A stretch of DNA of 64,000 nt from positions 305,982 through 369,981 of the forward strand of contig NZ_JAGSOJ010000005.1 of the NCBI RefSeq assembly GCF_023684385.1, given 5' to 3'. The notes below the pieces were generated by a model that saw only the letters and a program-made list of their open reading frames with translations, ran no database searches and was not told where the DNA came from. Positions 8,539 to 18,005 of the stretch are shown here, in pieces. Within the stretch, counting starts at the first letter, position 1. Each line of letters begins with the position of its first letter. This DNA comes from Oceanirhabdus seepicola. Its GTDB lineage: Bacteria; Bacillota; Clostridia; Clostridiales; Clostridiaceae. A program made the position numbers and the translations under genes.

Positions 8539-8566
8539 TTGAATTTAAGCTATTTTTTGTTATAAT
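8539..8566 (+). promoter_or_regulatory. Promoter-like sequence of the first two-component operon
   Basis: TTGAAT (8539-8544) and TATAAT (8561-8566) are 16 bp apart, about 34 bp before the response-regulator start. It is divergent from the fabT promoter and less than 60 bp away from it. Confidence 0.5.
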
Positions 8567-8599
8567 TATCCTATAATGCGAATTTCAAGGAGTGGTGAT

Positions 8600-9262
8600 A
8601 TGATTAATATTTTGGTTGTTGAGGATGAAGAACCAATTCGTGAGCTTATTAAGATGAATCTATCTATGGTCGGATATAATATTGAAACAGCCTCTAACGG
8701 TGAAAATGCTCTTTTGTTGATAAATAAGAATAACTATGATCTTATTTTATTGGATCTTATGATTCCAAAAATTGATGGGTTTTCTTTAATGAAAAATATT
8801 TCTAATTTAAAAATACCTGTAATTATTGTAACAGCAAGAGATAATATAAATGATAAAATAAAGGGTTATAACCTTGGAGCCGATGATTACTTAGTAAAGC
8901 CATTTGACAGTATGGAATTATTATTAAGAGTTAAAGCTTTACTTAAAAGATGTCCTCCTGATAATCTCCATGTTGAAGATATTTACACATTTGATAACAT
9001 TGTTATTGATATACACAAACATTCCGTCACTAAGGATGGAAGCGAAGTAATCTTAACCTTAAAGGAATTTGAATTATTAGAAGAATTAATTTCAAATAAA
9101 AATATAGTTCTTTCTAGAGATTCACTCATAACTAATGTTTGGGGATATGATTATTTAGGTAATACCCGTACTGTAGATATGCACATACAGAAATTGAGGA
9201 ATAAACTTGATACTGAACGAATTAAAACCATATTTAAAATTGGTTATAAGTTTGAGTATTAA
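8600..9262 (+). CDS. OmpR-family response regulator
   Basis: A 220-residue DNA-binding response regulator. The receiver domain has the acidic pocket VVEDEE, the phosphoacceptor Asp52 in LILLDLMIPKIDG, the conserved Thr in IVTARD and Lys in DDYLVKPF; the C-terminal OmpR/PhoB winged helix ends TVDMHIQKLRNKLDTERIKTIFKIGYKFEY. The ATG at 8600 is chosen over one at 8576 because AAGGAGTGGTGAT sits directly upstream of it. The sensor kinase follows after 2 bp. The stimulus and targets are unknown; the adjacent lipoprotein gene is a candidate target. Confidence 0.9.
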   Translation: MINILVVEDEEPIRELIKMNLSMVGYNIETASNGENALLLINKNNYDLILLDLMIPKIDGFSLMKNISNLKIPVIIVTARDNINDKIKGYNLGADDYLVKPFDSMELLLRVKALLKRCPPDNLHVEDIYTFDNIVIDIHKHSVTKDGSEVILTLKEFELLEELISNKNIVLSRDSLITNVWGYDYLGNTRTVDMHIQKLRNKLDTERIKTIFKIGYKFEY

Positions 9263-9264
9263 CC

Positions 9265-10674
9265 ATGAAATTTAAGTACAAAATCGTTCTTATGTGTCTT
9301 ACTATATATACGGTAGCATTACTATCAATTAACTTTCTCATATCTAAAAATACATATGACAAAATGCTTAATACTGAGATAACAAGAAACCTAAATATTG
9401 AAGAAACTATATATTTAAACCTTGCTTTTAATTTAAAATATAATTCATCTATTGAAAAGTCTAATTCATCTTTTCATAGTTTTTCTGAATATTTCGTGAA
9501 CACCTTTGGTAATTCTACTTTGTTGTTATCAATAGTTACATCCTCAGGTGCTAATATTGCTTCTAACTATTCCAATAACATTTCCCTTGATAAAAGTGAA
9601 TTAAATGACATAAAAAAGCTTGAACGTTCTTTTATATTGAAGCATATTGATAAAACCTATTATATGATTGTTTACCATAAGTTTAACTTTAATGGCAAGC
9701 AATATCATTTAAAAACAATACGAGATATTTCAGTAGTAGACAACATATCTAAAGAAAACTCTAGATTAATTTTAAATATAAGTTTAGTAGTTTCTATAAT
9801 TATTATAATATTAACACTTATACTAACATCTATTTTAATGAATCCAATAAACAAACTTACTAGTATTGTAAAATATATTTCATCTGGCAATTATTCTAAG
9901 AGAATTGAACTTAAACACAATAAGAATGATGAGATAGGACAATTATCAAATTACTTCAATGTTATGGCTGATGTTATAGAAGATAAGATTTCTACTTTAG
10001 AGAATGAAAACCAACGAAAAGAAAACTTTATAAATAATCTTTCTCATGAGATAAGAACTCCCCTAACGTCAATTATTGGATTTTCTGATCTTTTACAACA
10101 AAAAGATTATGATAAGCCTTCTTTTGATAAAGGATTGAATTTTATTAATTCTGAAGGGAAGAGATTATTAAACATATCAAAACTTCTCCTTCATATAGCT
10201 AGATTAAAACAAGAAGAACTTGAATTTGAAACAATAGATTCTTCAATTCTTTTAAATGAAATCTATAATACAATGAAAATAAAATATAAGGATTCTAACA
10301 TCTTAATCAAATTACAGTTATCACATGAAAACTACCTATTCAATATAAATAAAGATATGATTACATTAACCATATGTAACTTAATCGATAACGCATTTAA
10401 CGCTTCAAAGGAAGATAGTTCTATATTATTTGGTACTAAAGAGTATGATAATAAACCATGTATCTTCGTTCAAGATTTCGGAATAGGAATGAAAGATGAT
10501 GATATTAAAAAAATATTTGATCCTTTTTACAGAATAGATAAAGCACGTTCTAGAGAAACTGGTGGTGCTGGTCTAGGCTTATCTATATGTATGGAAATAA
10601 TGAACTTGCATAATGGCAAAATAATTGTTGAAAGTGAACTTGATAAAGGTACTACATTTTATCTTCTCTTCTAA
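9265..10674 (+). CDS. Membrane sensor histidine kinase
   Basis: The 469-residue partner of the preceding regulator. Membrane segments at about 7-26 (VLMCLTIYTVALLSINFL) and 168-191 (ILNISLVVSIIIIILTLILT) flank an extracytoplasmic sensor of about 140 residues without a domain I recognise. A HAMP region (192-245), the dimerisation helix with phospho-His261 in NNLSHEIRTPLTS, and the ATPase boxes N (LIDNAFNA), G1 (VQDFGIGM) and G2 (GGAGLGLSI) follow. All catalytic motifs are intact. The gene is followed by a large palindrome. Confidence 0.92.
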   Translation: MKFKYKIVLMCLTIYTVALLSINFLISKNTYDKMLNTEITRNLNIEETIYLNLAFNLKYNSSIEKSNSSFHSFSEYFVNTFGNSTLLLSIVTSSGANIASNYSNNISLDKSELNDIKKLERSFILKHIDKTYYMIVYHKFNFNGKQYHLKTIRDISVVDNISKENSRLILNISLVVSIIIIILTLILTSILMNPINKLTSIVKYISSGNYSKRIELKHNKNDEIGQLSNYFNVMADVIEDKISTLENENQRKENFINNLSHEIRTPLTSIIGFSDLLQQKDYDKPSFDKGLNFINSEGKRLLNISKLLLHIARLKQEELEFETIDSSILLNEIYNTMKIKYKDSNILIKLQLSHENYLFNINKDMITLTICNLIDNAFNASKEDSSILFGTKEYDNKPCIFVQDFGIGMKDDDIKKIFDPFYRIDKARSRETGGAGLGLSICMEIMNLHNGKIIVESELDKGTTFYLLF

Positions 10675-10677
10675 ATG

Positions 10678-10778
10678 TAGAGATTCCCTAGTGAAACTTG
10701 ATTTATTCTTGTATCAAAATCACCATGGTTCAAGGTGTTTTGTACATGTATAAATCAACTTTTGAACTGGAATCTCTA
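10678..10778. repeat. 101-bp imperfect palindrome after the histidine kinase
   Basis: TAGAGATTCC (10678-10687) and GGAATCTCTA (10769-10778) are perfect outer arms. Inside, TTGATTTAT pairs with ATAAATCAA and AAAATCACC with GGTGTTTT, so nearly the whole segment folds into one long hairpin. It begins 4 bp after the kinase stop codon. It could terminate that operon (a short TAGTTTTA tract follows) or be a small palindromic mobile element. No second copy was seen in the window. Confidence 0.6.
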
Positions 10779-10866
10779 TAGTTTTACAACTATTTTACAT
10801 CTAAATTATAAGAATTATATTTCCATTTGTTAACATTGTTGTAGATGATACTTTAGGAGGTATAAA

Positions 10867-11646
10867 ATGAAAATAAGATATTTTATAGTAACTTTATTTG
10901 TATGCATTACATTGGTAAGCTGTGGTAAAAAACAAATAGATGAAGGAGTTGTTTATGAAGCCTCTACTTCATCAGAAAAACTTGAATTTAACTCTAGTGA
11001 TTCTTCTATGAATATAAAATTAGAAACACCACCATCAAATGATTCAAAGAATATTACTGCTGAGGGAGTTAGAAAGATTATCTTTGATTCTATTCAACTT
11101 GCAAAAGATACTAATAAATTTGAAGCTTCTGAAGGGAATATTGATGAGAATGTAGATGAGTATATATCTAATGTTTCTTCATATGTAAATAATGTTGTTA
11201 ACGAAAGCCTTGATTTAAGTTCTATTGGTTCAGAAAATATTGATGTTGAGGGTATAACCTCTTTTGTTGAATCTGTTGTTAAAGCATCTCTATCAAACTC
11301 AAGTTTTGAGTCAACAAAAGACGACCTAATAGCAGAGAACAACTCTATCCCTAAATCAGAATATACTATAGATTTATTATATAATTCTGCAATGTCAAAT
11401 AATCAAGATTTAGTATTAAAGATTATTCTAAATAATACAGTAGATATCAATACTAAAAACTCAGAAGGTGACCATATTTTATCCGCTGCTTTAGTTTTTG
11501 GTAACTGTGAAATGGCATCCTTACTATTACAAGCAGGAGCTGATGCTTATGAGTTAAATGATGAGGGATTAAGCTTTTATGACGAAGTAATGACTAATGG
11601 CTCGAAGAAAATGAAAGAGATTTTTAGTGAATACTGTGAAAAATAA
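10867..11646 (+). CDS. Predicted lipoprotein with C-terminal ankyrin-type repeats
   Basis: A 259-residue exported protein of unknown function. The first residues (MKIRYFIVTLFVCITLVSCGKK) are a lipoprotein signal with an LVSC lipobox, so Cys19 should be lipidated and anchor it to the outer face of the membrane. About residues 20-160 are low-complexity, Ser/Asn/Asp/Val-rich and probably extended. The C-terminus has ankyrin-like units: NNTVDINTKNSEGDHILSAA, then FGNCEMASLLLQAGADAYEL and a degenerate last unit. TAGGAGG precedes the ATG. It follows the two-component pair at a distance of 192 bp and may be regulated by it. Confidence 0.75.
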   Translation: MKIRYFIVTLFVCITLVSCGKKQIDEGVVYEASTSSEKLEFNSSDSSMNIKLETPPSNDSKNITAEGVRKIIFDSIQLAKDTNKFEASEGNIDENVDEYISNVSSYVNNVVNESLDLSSIGSENIDVEGITSFVESVVKASLSNSSFESTKDDLIAENNSIPKSEYTIDLLYNSAMSNNQDLVLKIILNNTVDINTKNSEGDHILSAALVFGNCEMASLLLQAGADAYELNDEGLSFYDEVMTNGSKKMKEIFSEYCEK

Positions 11647-11666
11647 AACACGATTAAAAACAAGTT

Positions 11667-11890
11667 GAGAATGATTGATGATTCTCACATACGTGAGAAT
11701 CTACATTTTATTGTTCTTTAGATAAAGAAAGGTTTACTCATTTTATCTAAAATAAAATATTGTACTTTAAATACACTGTTTCATCAAGATGAAGGGAGTA
11801 AACCTTTTATTGTTTGTGAGGCAATAATATTAAAATTTCTCAAAGAGAAATGTCATTCGTTGTCCACTGTCAACTGTACACTGTCCACTA
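11667..11890. repeat. Intergenic repeat of the two-module family, short copy
   Basis: The left module (11667-11721) starts GAGAATGATTGATG, contains the hairpin GATTCTCAC/GTGAGAATC, and ends ATTGTTCTTTAG. The right module (11829-11890) starts ATTAAAATTTCTCAAAGAG and ends in a tract built of CTGTC/CACTG units. Between them is about 110 bp including a perfect 12-bp inverted repeat AAAGGTTTACTC/GAGTAAACCTTT. Both modules recur around the HTH-methyltransferase gene at 26485-27962. The element fills the gap between two convergent genes. Confidence 0.7.
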
Positions 11891-11899
11891 TGTTTTTAT

Positions 11900-13603
11900 T
11901 TATTTTACATTAAGTTTCCTATACCTATTAAAAGCCGCTGCAATTTCATTCTTTCTCGGTATTGCAAGATTACCAGGATGTCCTTTACTAGATGATACCT
12001 CGTCTAATCCTTTATTTTCTATAACGCTGTATATTTCATTGATCACATCTTTTAAATTCTTTCTATCATCAATAAGGTTCTTTATTGAGTATTTTATAAT
12101 TTCTGTTATGCAATTTGTCTGGCTTCCACTGATAATTTGCTCCACAGATGATAAATCAATTTCCTCTTTATTTATGAGAATTTTATTTATTCCTTTAGAT
12201 TTTATCTTACTCTTTCCTTCCATGCGTGGAAAACTGTTTTTCATAATAACTCTATCACAAGTTATATTAAACTCTTCTTCATTCTCAAAAATCTCTTCTT
12301 TCATAAATAACTCTTTAGCTTTATCAGTTACATCCATAGCCCTATATTCATCCATCATTATAACTGTATCAGCTTTTTGAAAATACTCTCCTGAACTTCC
12401 TATTACTAATATACTTGATACTCCATGTTTTTCATTTAGTTCCTTAACTCTATCAATAAATGGAGTAATTGGTTCCTTATCTTTATGAATCAACATTTTC
12501 ATTTTATGATCTCTTATCATGAAATTTGTTGCACTTGTATCTTCATCAATAAGAAGTGTTTTTGCTCCAATCTCTAAAGCCTCGATTATATTTGATGATT
12601 GTGATGTACTTCCACTAGCATTCTCACTTTCAAACTTATAAGTATCTTTTCCATTAGGCAGATTATTTATAAAAGCTGAAATATTCACCTTCTCAACACT
12701 TCTTCCATCCTCTGCTCTAACTTTAGCCGCTGAATTATCCATAATAACAAATTCTCTACCATCATTAGCAATATGATTGTATACTCCTAATTCAAGAGCT
12801 TTTAACAATGTTGATTTACCATGATATCCTCCACCAACTATTAATGTAACTCCATTTTTTATTCCCATTCCACTTATTTCCCCTCTATGTGGGCAATTAA
12901 ACGTTATTTTCATTGATTCTGGAGAAACAAATTTTATTGCTCCTTCTTTCATAGGCCTTTGTGATATTCCACTTTCCCTAGGTAAGACAGCGTTGTCTGC
13001 AATAAATGCACAGTACTCATTCTTTTTTAATTCTTCTCTTATATATTCCTGATCCTCTGCAAGCTTTATATGTTTCACTAAAGAGCCTTCGTTTATATTC
13101 TTGATATTCATTGATTTTTCAATAATCTTAGGTAAATATCCCAAAATCATATCAGCAGCTTCTTTGCCAGCAATTTTTCTTCCAAAAGCAGGTAACCCTA
13201 TTTCTAGCCTAGCTTCAATGGAATTTTCATTAATCTTTATAGAAGTTCTATCAATTACTTCTTGGCCAGGTCTATCAATTCCTATAAGTCCACTTTTCCC
13301 AGATCCACTTACTCTATCGTATATAGAATAAATATTATTAGATATTACTCTAGTTAAATAGTCTTTGAATGCAATTTCTCTTATTTTGTTTTTGTAATAT
13401 TTCCCTGGAAATCCATGCTTATTATTTTCTACTATTATTCTTATTTTAGATGGTGATGCAAATGGATCACCCTGTACATAATCAAATTTAATTTGAAAAA
13501 AACCTAAATTAAAACTTTCACCTTGTAACTCTTTATATGCCTTATATCCTTTTCCATTCAGTCTTTTTAACAAAAGCTCTTTCAAATCATTGTATTCTCT
13601 CAT
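11900..13603 (-). CDS. Predicted ABC-class P-loop ATPase (COG3044 family)
   Basis: A 567-residue soluble ATPase of the family annotated as predicted ATPase of the ABC class; no precise cellular role is established that I can name. Visible are a Walker A loop GGGYHGKST (257-265), a signature-like SGSTSQSSNIIEAL (330-343), and a Walker B LLIDEDTSATNF (350-361). The N-terminal 230 residues form the family-specific domain. No membrane segment is seen, so it is not a transporter subunit by itself. It starts 13 bp after the permease gene and looks like the last gene of the ABC/two-component operon, but this family often occurs alone. Confidence 0.85.
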   Translation of the reverse strand: MREYNDLKELLLKRLNGKGYKAYKELQGESFNLGFFQIKFDYVQGDPFASPSKIRIIVENNKHGFPGKYYKNKIREIAFKDYLTRVISNNIYSIYDRVSGSGKSGLIGIDRPGQEVIDRTSIKINENSIEARLEIGLPAFGRKIAGKEAADMILGYLPKIIEKSMNIKNINEGSLVKHIKLAEDQEYIREELKKNEYCAFIADNAVLPRESGISQRPMKEGAIKFVSPESMKITFNCPHRGEISGMGIKNGVTLIVGGGYHGKSTLLKALELGVYNHIANDGREFVIMDNSAAKVRAEDGRSVEKVNISAFINNLPNGKDTYKFESENASGSTSQSSNIIEALEIGAKTLLIDEDTSATNFMIRDHKMKMLIHKDKEPITPFIDRVKELNEKHGVSSILVIGSSGEYFQKADTVIMMDEYRAMDVTDKAKELFMKEEIFENEEEFNITCDRVIMKNSFPRMEGKSKIKSKGINKILINKEEIDLSSVEQIISGSQTNCITEIIKYSIKNLIDDRKNLKDVINEIYSVIENKGLDEVSSSKGHPGNLAIPRKNEIAAAFNRYRKLNVK

Positions 13604-13616
13604 ATCATACCCTCTT

Positions 13617-16049
13617 CTACTTTATCATTCTTATAAATTCTGCAAGATTCTTACGCTCTATACTCTTTAAAGATAATGCCCCTGATATTATACTCATCAA
13701 ATTTACACCTATGAATAATATTGCTATCAATCCATATGGAATCTCATCTATAATATTACTGTTAGTCTTTATAATATATACTATTCCTCCCCCTATGATA
13801 GTTCCAATGGAAGAACTTATAAGCCCTAAATAAAACCCTTCTAATATAACCATTCTCTTTAATTGTTTTTTTGTCATACCTACAATTCTATAAATACTTA
13901 ATTCTCTTGCTCTATTCATAATTAGTTGATTGGATGAGCTTATTATACTTAAAGCTGAAATTAATGTAATTATAAATACAATAATGATTGTTATTATTAT
14001 TGTATTTCTCTGATAATTCTTATACTTTTCTTCATATGAAGTTGAAACTGTTACTCCATCTTTCTTATTTGTAATGTCATTAATCTCTAAAAGTATTTTT
14101 TGTTTCTCATTTAAACTATATCCATCAGCAAAGTCTATATTAAATTGTGAATAAAATCGATAATCTAGCAATTGACTAATGATATATTTGTGTATAAATA
14201 TATATGGTTTTGTTTTATCATACTCAAACTCTGTATCATCATAAGAAACAATACCAATAACTTCAAAATTAATCGGTTTGTATTTTATCTCTGCTATATC
14301 TAAAAATGGAAAACTAATTTCAATACTATCTCCAACCATAAGTTCGGGATATTTTTGAGCAAAAGCTTCATTTACAACTACTTTTCTTTGTCGAGATAAC
14401 TCCTCCATAACAGTTCTGCCAATTTTCTTTTTAACATTTTTAAATATATTTTTCTCAAATCCTATTGCAACTGATCTCAGATAAGTCTTTTCATCAATCT
14501 GATATGTAACTCTATTCTTTTGATCATCTTCAGATATGTTTACATAAACTTCTAAGTTTTGAAAGGATGAGATATCTTTTACCCCTTTTATTTTCGAAAG
14601 TTCTTCATAATCAAATGAAGTTAATTCAATTTCGTCAGTTCTTATAATAATGTCTGTATTCCATTTGTTCAAATTCCCCATACCATACGGTGAATTTTGA
14701 ATAATTGAATTCACCACAATGAAAAATACAAATGCTGTACTGATAAAAATTATTCCTTTTTTTATTTTCTTAGGATTGCTCCATAAGTTTTTAATAGATA
14801 ATTGCGTTGTTATTCCTACCTTCTGTATAATAGAATACCAAAACTTATTGTATGTTATATCTTTAATATATTTAATATTTGAATTTATAGTCAACATATC
14901 AAAAATATTCATCTTATCAATTCTTATTATATTCATAACAGCTATTGTTATAATTAATATTACAGAACATATACCTACTAATATGATGTTTGATATATTT
15001 ACTGCATTAATAGGTAAATATATACCATATATTTTCAGAATTTCTATCACTGGTATATACGCAATAATCCCTAGAATCATTCCAATAAATATTGCTTTAA
15101 GATTGATTAATATTATCTCTAATGTAATCATTTCATACAATTGTTTTTTTGTACAACCTATAGCTCTCAAAATCCCTATATATCTTACTCTATCATAGTT
15201 AAAATTTACATATATATTATTTAATATTAATGTTGCTGCTAAAATTATAATTAATGCTATTAAAACTTTATATGCTTCGATAATTTTCATATTTTCTAAT
15301 TCATTAATATAATTCACATTGTAAAATATTTTTTTTTCTGATATATAGTTATACCTTATTAAATCCTCTACAATAGTATCTATTTTTTTAATATCATCAA
15401 ATTTAATATACACATCATATTTCTTTTTAGACGGTGCAATTTTATAGGTCTGTTCCTTGCTTACTAAACCTACTGTAAGCTTTGTATCCTTTTTATGTGA
15501 TGTATTATTTAATAATCCAACAATCTGATAATAATCAGGTAAATCACTCAAGTAATCATTGTTGTTCAAATTAGAATCACCCAACGTGACATAATCTCGT
15601 ATATTCTTTTGTTTTTCTGTATCCAAGTGTTCTAATACCCATTGTTCAAAAGCAATTTCTTTCTTTTTCCTTGGGTAATAACCATCTATTAGCTCTATGT
15701 TCAATAATTCTCTACTAATTTCATCATAATATCCAATTCGTGCAACTATATACTTCTCAGAAATTATATTGTCAGAATATTTGTCCACTACCCCAATTTT
15801 ATCTATATTGTTATTGCTTTTAATTATCTCCAATTCTTTACTGTTTATATCACGTATTTCTATATGATACTTACCATAAATACTTTCAACATGTTTAATT
15901 TTATCCAAAACCATAGCGTCACATATAAATATAAGCAATGAGATTAGAGCGATTATTGCCACAGTTGTTATTACTATTGATTTAGATCTAACACTATTAG
16001 AATATAATATCTTTCTGTTCTTAAAAGATTTATTATTATCTAGATACAA
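13617..16049 (-). CDS. ABC transporter permease with two FtsX-like domains
   Basis: An 810-residue membrane protein of the FtsX/MacB permease superfamily. An N-terminal helix (about 25-48) is followed by an extracytoplasmic region, a first FtsX block with helices near 265-380 (including GILRAIGCTKKQLYEMITLE), a second extracytoplasmic region, and a C-terminal FtsX block (about 690-800) with the repeated motif LSIYRIVGMTKKQLKRMVILE. This duplicated layout resembles exporters of lipids, peptides or antimicrobial compounds rather than solute importers. It is paired with the ATP-binding gene 1 bp upstream. The substrate is unknown. Confidence 0.88.
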   Translation of the reverse strand: MYLDNNKSFKNRKILYSNSVRSKSIVITTVAIIALISLLIFICDAMVLDKIKHVESIYGKYHIEIRDINSKELEIIKSNNNIDKIGVVDKYSDNIISEKYIVARIGYYDEISRELLNIELIDGYYPRKKKEIAFEQWVLEHLDTEKQKNIRDYVTLGDSNLNNNDYLSDLPDYYQIVGLLNNTSHKKDTKLTVGLVSKEQTYKIAPSKKKYDVYIKFDDIKKIDTIVEDLIRYNYISEKKIFYNVNYINELENMKIIEAYKVLIALIIILAATLILNNIYVNFNYDRVRYIGILRAIGCTKKQLYEMITLEIILINLKAIFIGMILGIIAYIPVIEILKIYGIYLPINAVNISNIILVGICSVILIITIAVMNIIRIDKMNIFDMLTINSNIKYIKDITYNKFWYSIIQKVGITTQLSIKNLWSNPKKIKKGIIFISTAFVFFIVVNSIIQNSPYGMGNLNKWNTDIIIRTDEIELTSFDYEELSKIKGVKDISSFQNLEVYVNISEDDQKNRVTYQIDEKTYLRSVAIGFEKNIFKNVKKKIGRTVMEELSRQRKVVVNEAFAQKYPELMVGDSIEISFPFLDIAEIKYKPINFEVIGIVSYDDTEFEYDKTKPYIFIHKYIISQLLDYRFYSQFNIDFADGYSLNEKQKILLEINDITNKKDGVTVSTSYEEKYKNYQRNTIIITIIIVFIITLISALSIISSSNQLIMNRARELSIYRIVGMTKKQLKRMVILEGFYLGLISSSIGTIIGGGIVYIIKTNSNIIDEIPYGLIAILFIGVNLMSIISGALSLKSIERKNLAEFIRMIK

Positions 16050-16050
16050 C

Positions 16051-16722
16051 TTAATTTCCCCCTATTATTCTTCCATCCACTAAATTTATAGTTCTATCTG
16101 CATGTGCTGCAATAGTAGGATCATGGGTAATCATGATTAAAGTTTGATGATATTTTAATACCGATAATTTCATAAGGTTTATTACATCTTTAGCTGTTTT
16201 AGTATCAAGATTACCTGTAGGTTCATCTGCTAAAATAATAGATGGTTTTGTTATTAATGCTCTAGCAATAGCTACCCTTTGTTTTTGCCCCCCCGACAAT
16301 GAACTAGGATAAAAATTAAGCATTTCTTTTATATTCATAAAACTAACAATCTCATCTAAATATTTAGAATCAACCTCCCTATTGTCTAATTCTAAAGGTA
16401 ATAATATATTATCTTTAACAGTTATACTTGGTATAAGATTGTAAAATTGAAAAATGTACCCAATCTCTCTTCTTCTAAATATTGTTAATTCCTCATCACT
16501 CATTTTATAAATATCTTTATTATTTACTATTACTCGACCTTCATAAGGTTTATCTAATCCACCTATTAAATTCAATAAAGTACTTTTTCCCGATCCACTA
16601 GGGCCTACTATTGCAATAAATTCTTTCTCTTTTACAGATAAATTAACACCTCTAAGTGCCATCACTTTTGTATATCCCTCAATATATATCTTACTAAGAT
16701 CTTTTACTTTAACAACTTCCAT
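16051..16722 (-). CDS. ABC transporter ATP-binding protein (MacB/LolD type)
   Basis: A 223-residue ABC ATPase that powers the adjacent permease. Walker A is GPSGSGKST near residue 40, the Q-loop is in YIFQFYNLIPS, the signature is LSGGQKQRVAIARAL, Walker B is ILADEPTGNLD and the switch histidine is in MITHDP. Family length is normal. The order response regulator-kinase-ATPase-permease is common for clostridial systems that respond to antimicrobial peptides, but the kinase here has an extracytoplasmic loop of about 65 residues, unlike the near-absent loop of BceS-type sensors. Confidence 0.93.
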   Translation of the reverse strand: MEVVKVKDLSKIYIEGYTKVMALRGVNLSVKEKEFIAIVGPSGSGKSTLLNLIGGLDKPYEGRVIVNNKDIYKMSDEELTIFRRREIGYIFQFYNLIPSITVKDNILLPLELDNREVDSKYLDEIVSFMNIKEMLNFYPSSLSGGQKQRVAIARALITKPSIILADEPTGNLDTKTAKDVINLMKLSVLKYHQTLIMITHDPTIAAHADRTINLVDGRIIGGN

Positions 16723-16740
16723 ATTATATCCCCCCTCTTT

Positions 16741-18003
16741 TTACCTCTTAGGAAATATTATAGTGAACTCACTTCCCTTATTTACTTCACTTTTTACTTC
16801 TATATATCCATCATGCTTTTCTACAATTACCTCTGATAAAGATAACCCAATTCCTGTACCATTCCTTTTTTCATTATTTCTAAGTGTATTCTGCCCTTGG
16901 TAAAATCTTTTAAATATTTTAGGAATATCTTTTTCATGAATTCCAACCCCATTATCTTTTATTGAAATTCTTATAAGACTTTCTCTCTCTTGTAAGTGAA
17001 CATCGATATTTCCACCTTTTTTAGTATAATCTATGGAATTTTTAATTATATTTCGAATTGCCTCTCCAAGCCATCTTCGATCATGTTCTAAAAATACGTA
17101 ATCACTATCATGATATAAAGAAAGCTTCTGATTTTTTATGTTAGCATTATATTCTAAAGCTTTGACCTCTTCAATAACAGTTTTAGATAGATTATATTCT
17201 TTTTTATTTATCTCAATTACACCTGTTTCTAATCTTGTGATTTTCAATAAAGACTGAATTAACCATTCCATCCTATCAATCTGTATAACACTCTTTTCTA
17301 AAAAATCAACAGCTACTTCTTTTTCTTCTAATGTTCCATCTAAAAGTAACTCATTAAACATCTTTAAAGAAGCTAGTGGCGTCTTCAATTGGTGTGATAT
17401 ATTTGAAATCATATCTTTTAGAAATTCCTTCTCATCTGTTAGTTGCTTAACTGTCCTTTCAAGTCTTTTACTCATTTGATTAAATTGAAAAGATAATTTT
17501 GAAATATCTCCTTCTTTCTCATTACTAATAACAACAGCATAGTTACCTTCTACTATTTTTTCTGCATTATAAGTTAATTTCCTTATAGATTCATATATCT
17601 CTTTAAATACTGAACGAATTGATACGAAACATAGTATAAATAATATTATTATCAATAGATTAATTATATATTTAGAAACGTTGATTGTATCTAATATACT
17701 GTCATACTGATTTATTTTACTACTGTCCGTATATCCATATTTCATAAATGTATTACTTCCATTTTGAATATACTTATTGTCTAACTCTTCAGTTAATCCA
17801 TCATATAAAGTTTTTTCCATTGCCGGATTTTCGGCTATTATTTTTCCCATTACATGAAATGATCTTTGGTTTAATCTATAAGTCATCTTATAGTTAACTG
17901 AAATCAATATAATATTAATAATTACTAAAAATATTAAAAATATAGCTAATAATTTCTTAATAATTTTTTTAAATTCAGGGTTTACATGTAGCATTATATT
18001 CAT
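16741..18003 (-). CDS. Membrane sensor histidine kinase (ABC transporter operon)
   Basis: A 420-residue kinase paired with the response regulator at 18006. I start it at the ATG (peptide MNIMLHVNPEF) 2 bp after the regulator stop because AGGGAGC precedes it. Membrane helices lie at about 12-36 and 110-130 with a loop of about 65 residues outside. HAMP (132-185), phospho-His204 in SNISHQLKTPLASL, N-box RNIIKNSIDYT, G1 IKDNGVGI and G2 GTGIGLSLS are all intact. The sensor loop has no domain I recognise. Confidence 0.9.
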   Translation of the reverse strand: MNIMLHVNPEFKKIIKKLLAIFLIFLVIINIILISVNYKMTYRLNQRSFHVMGKIIAENPAMEKTLYDGLTEELDNKYIQNGSNTFMKYGYTDSSKINQYDSILDTINVSKYIINLLIIILFILCFVSIRSVFKEIYESIRKLTYNAEKIVEGNYAVVISNEKEGDISKLSFQFNQMSKRLERTVKQLTDEKEFLKDMISNISHQLKTPLASLKMFNELLLDGTLEEKEVAVDFLEKSVIQIDRMEWLIQSLLKITRLETGVIEINKKEYNLSKTVIEEVKALEYNANIKNQKLSLYHDSDYVFLEHDRRWLGEAIRNIIKNSIDYTKKGGNIDVHLQERESLIRISIKDNGVGIHEKDIPKIFKRFYQGQNTLRNNEKRNGTGIGLSLSEVIVEKHDGYIEVKSEVNKGSEFTIIFPKR

Positions 18004-18005
18004 AT

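Noticed and set aside
14719..15198. 159-residue plus-strand frame
   Set aside because: It is antisense to the FtsX-type permease; its hydrophobic composition mirrors the AT-rich membrane-coding sequence and no ribosome site is seen.
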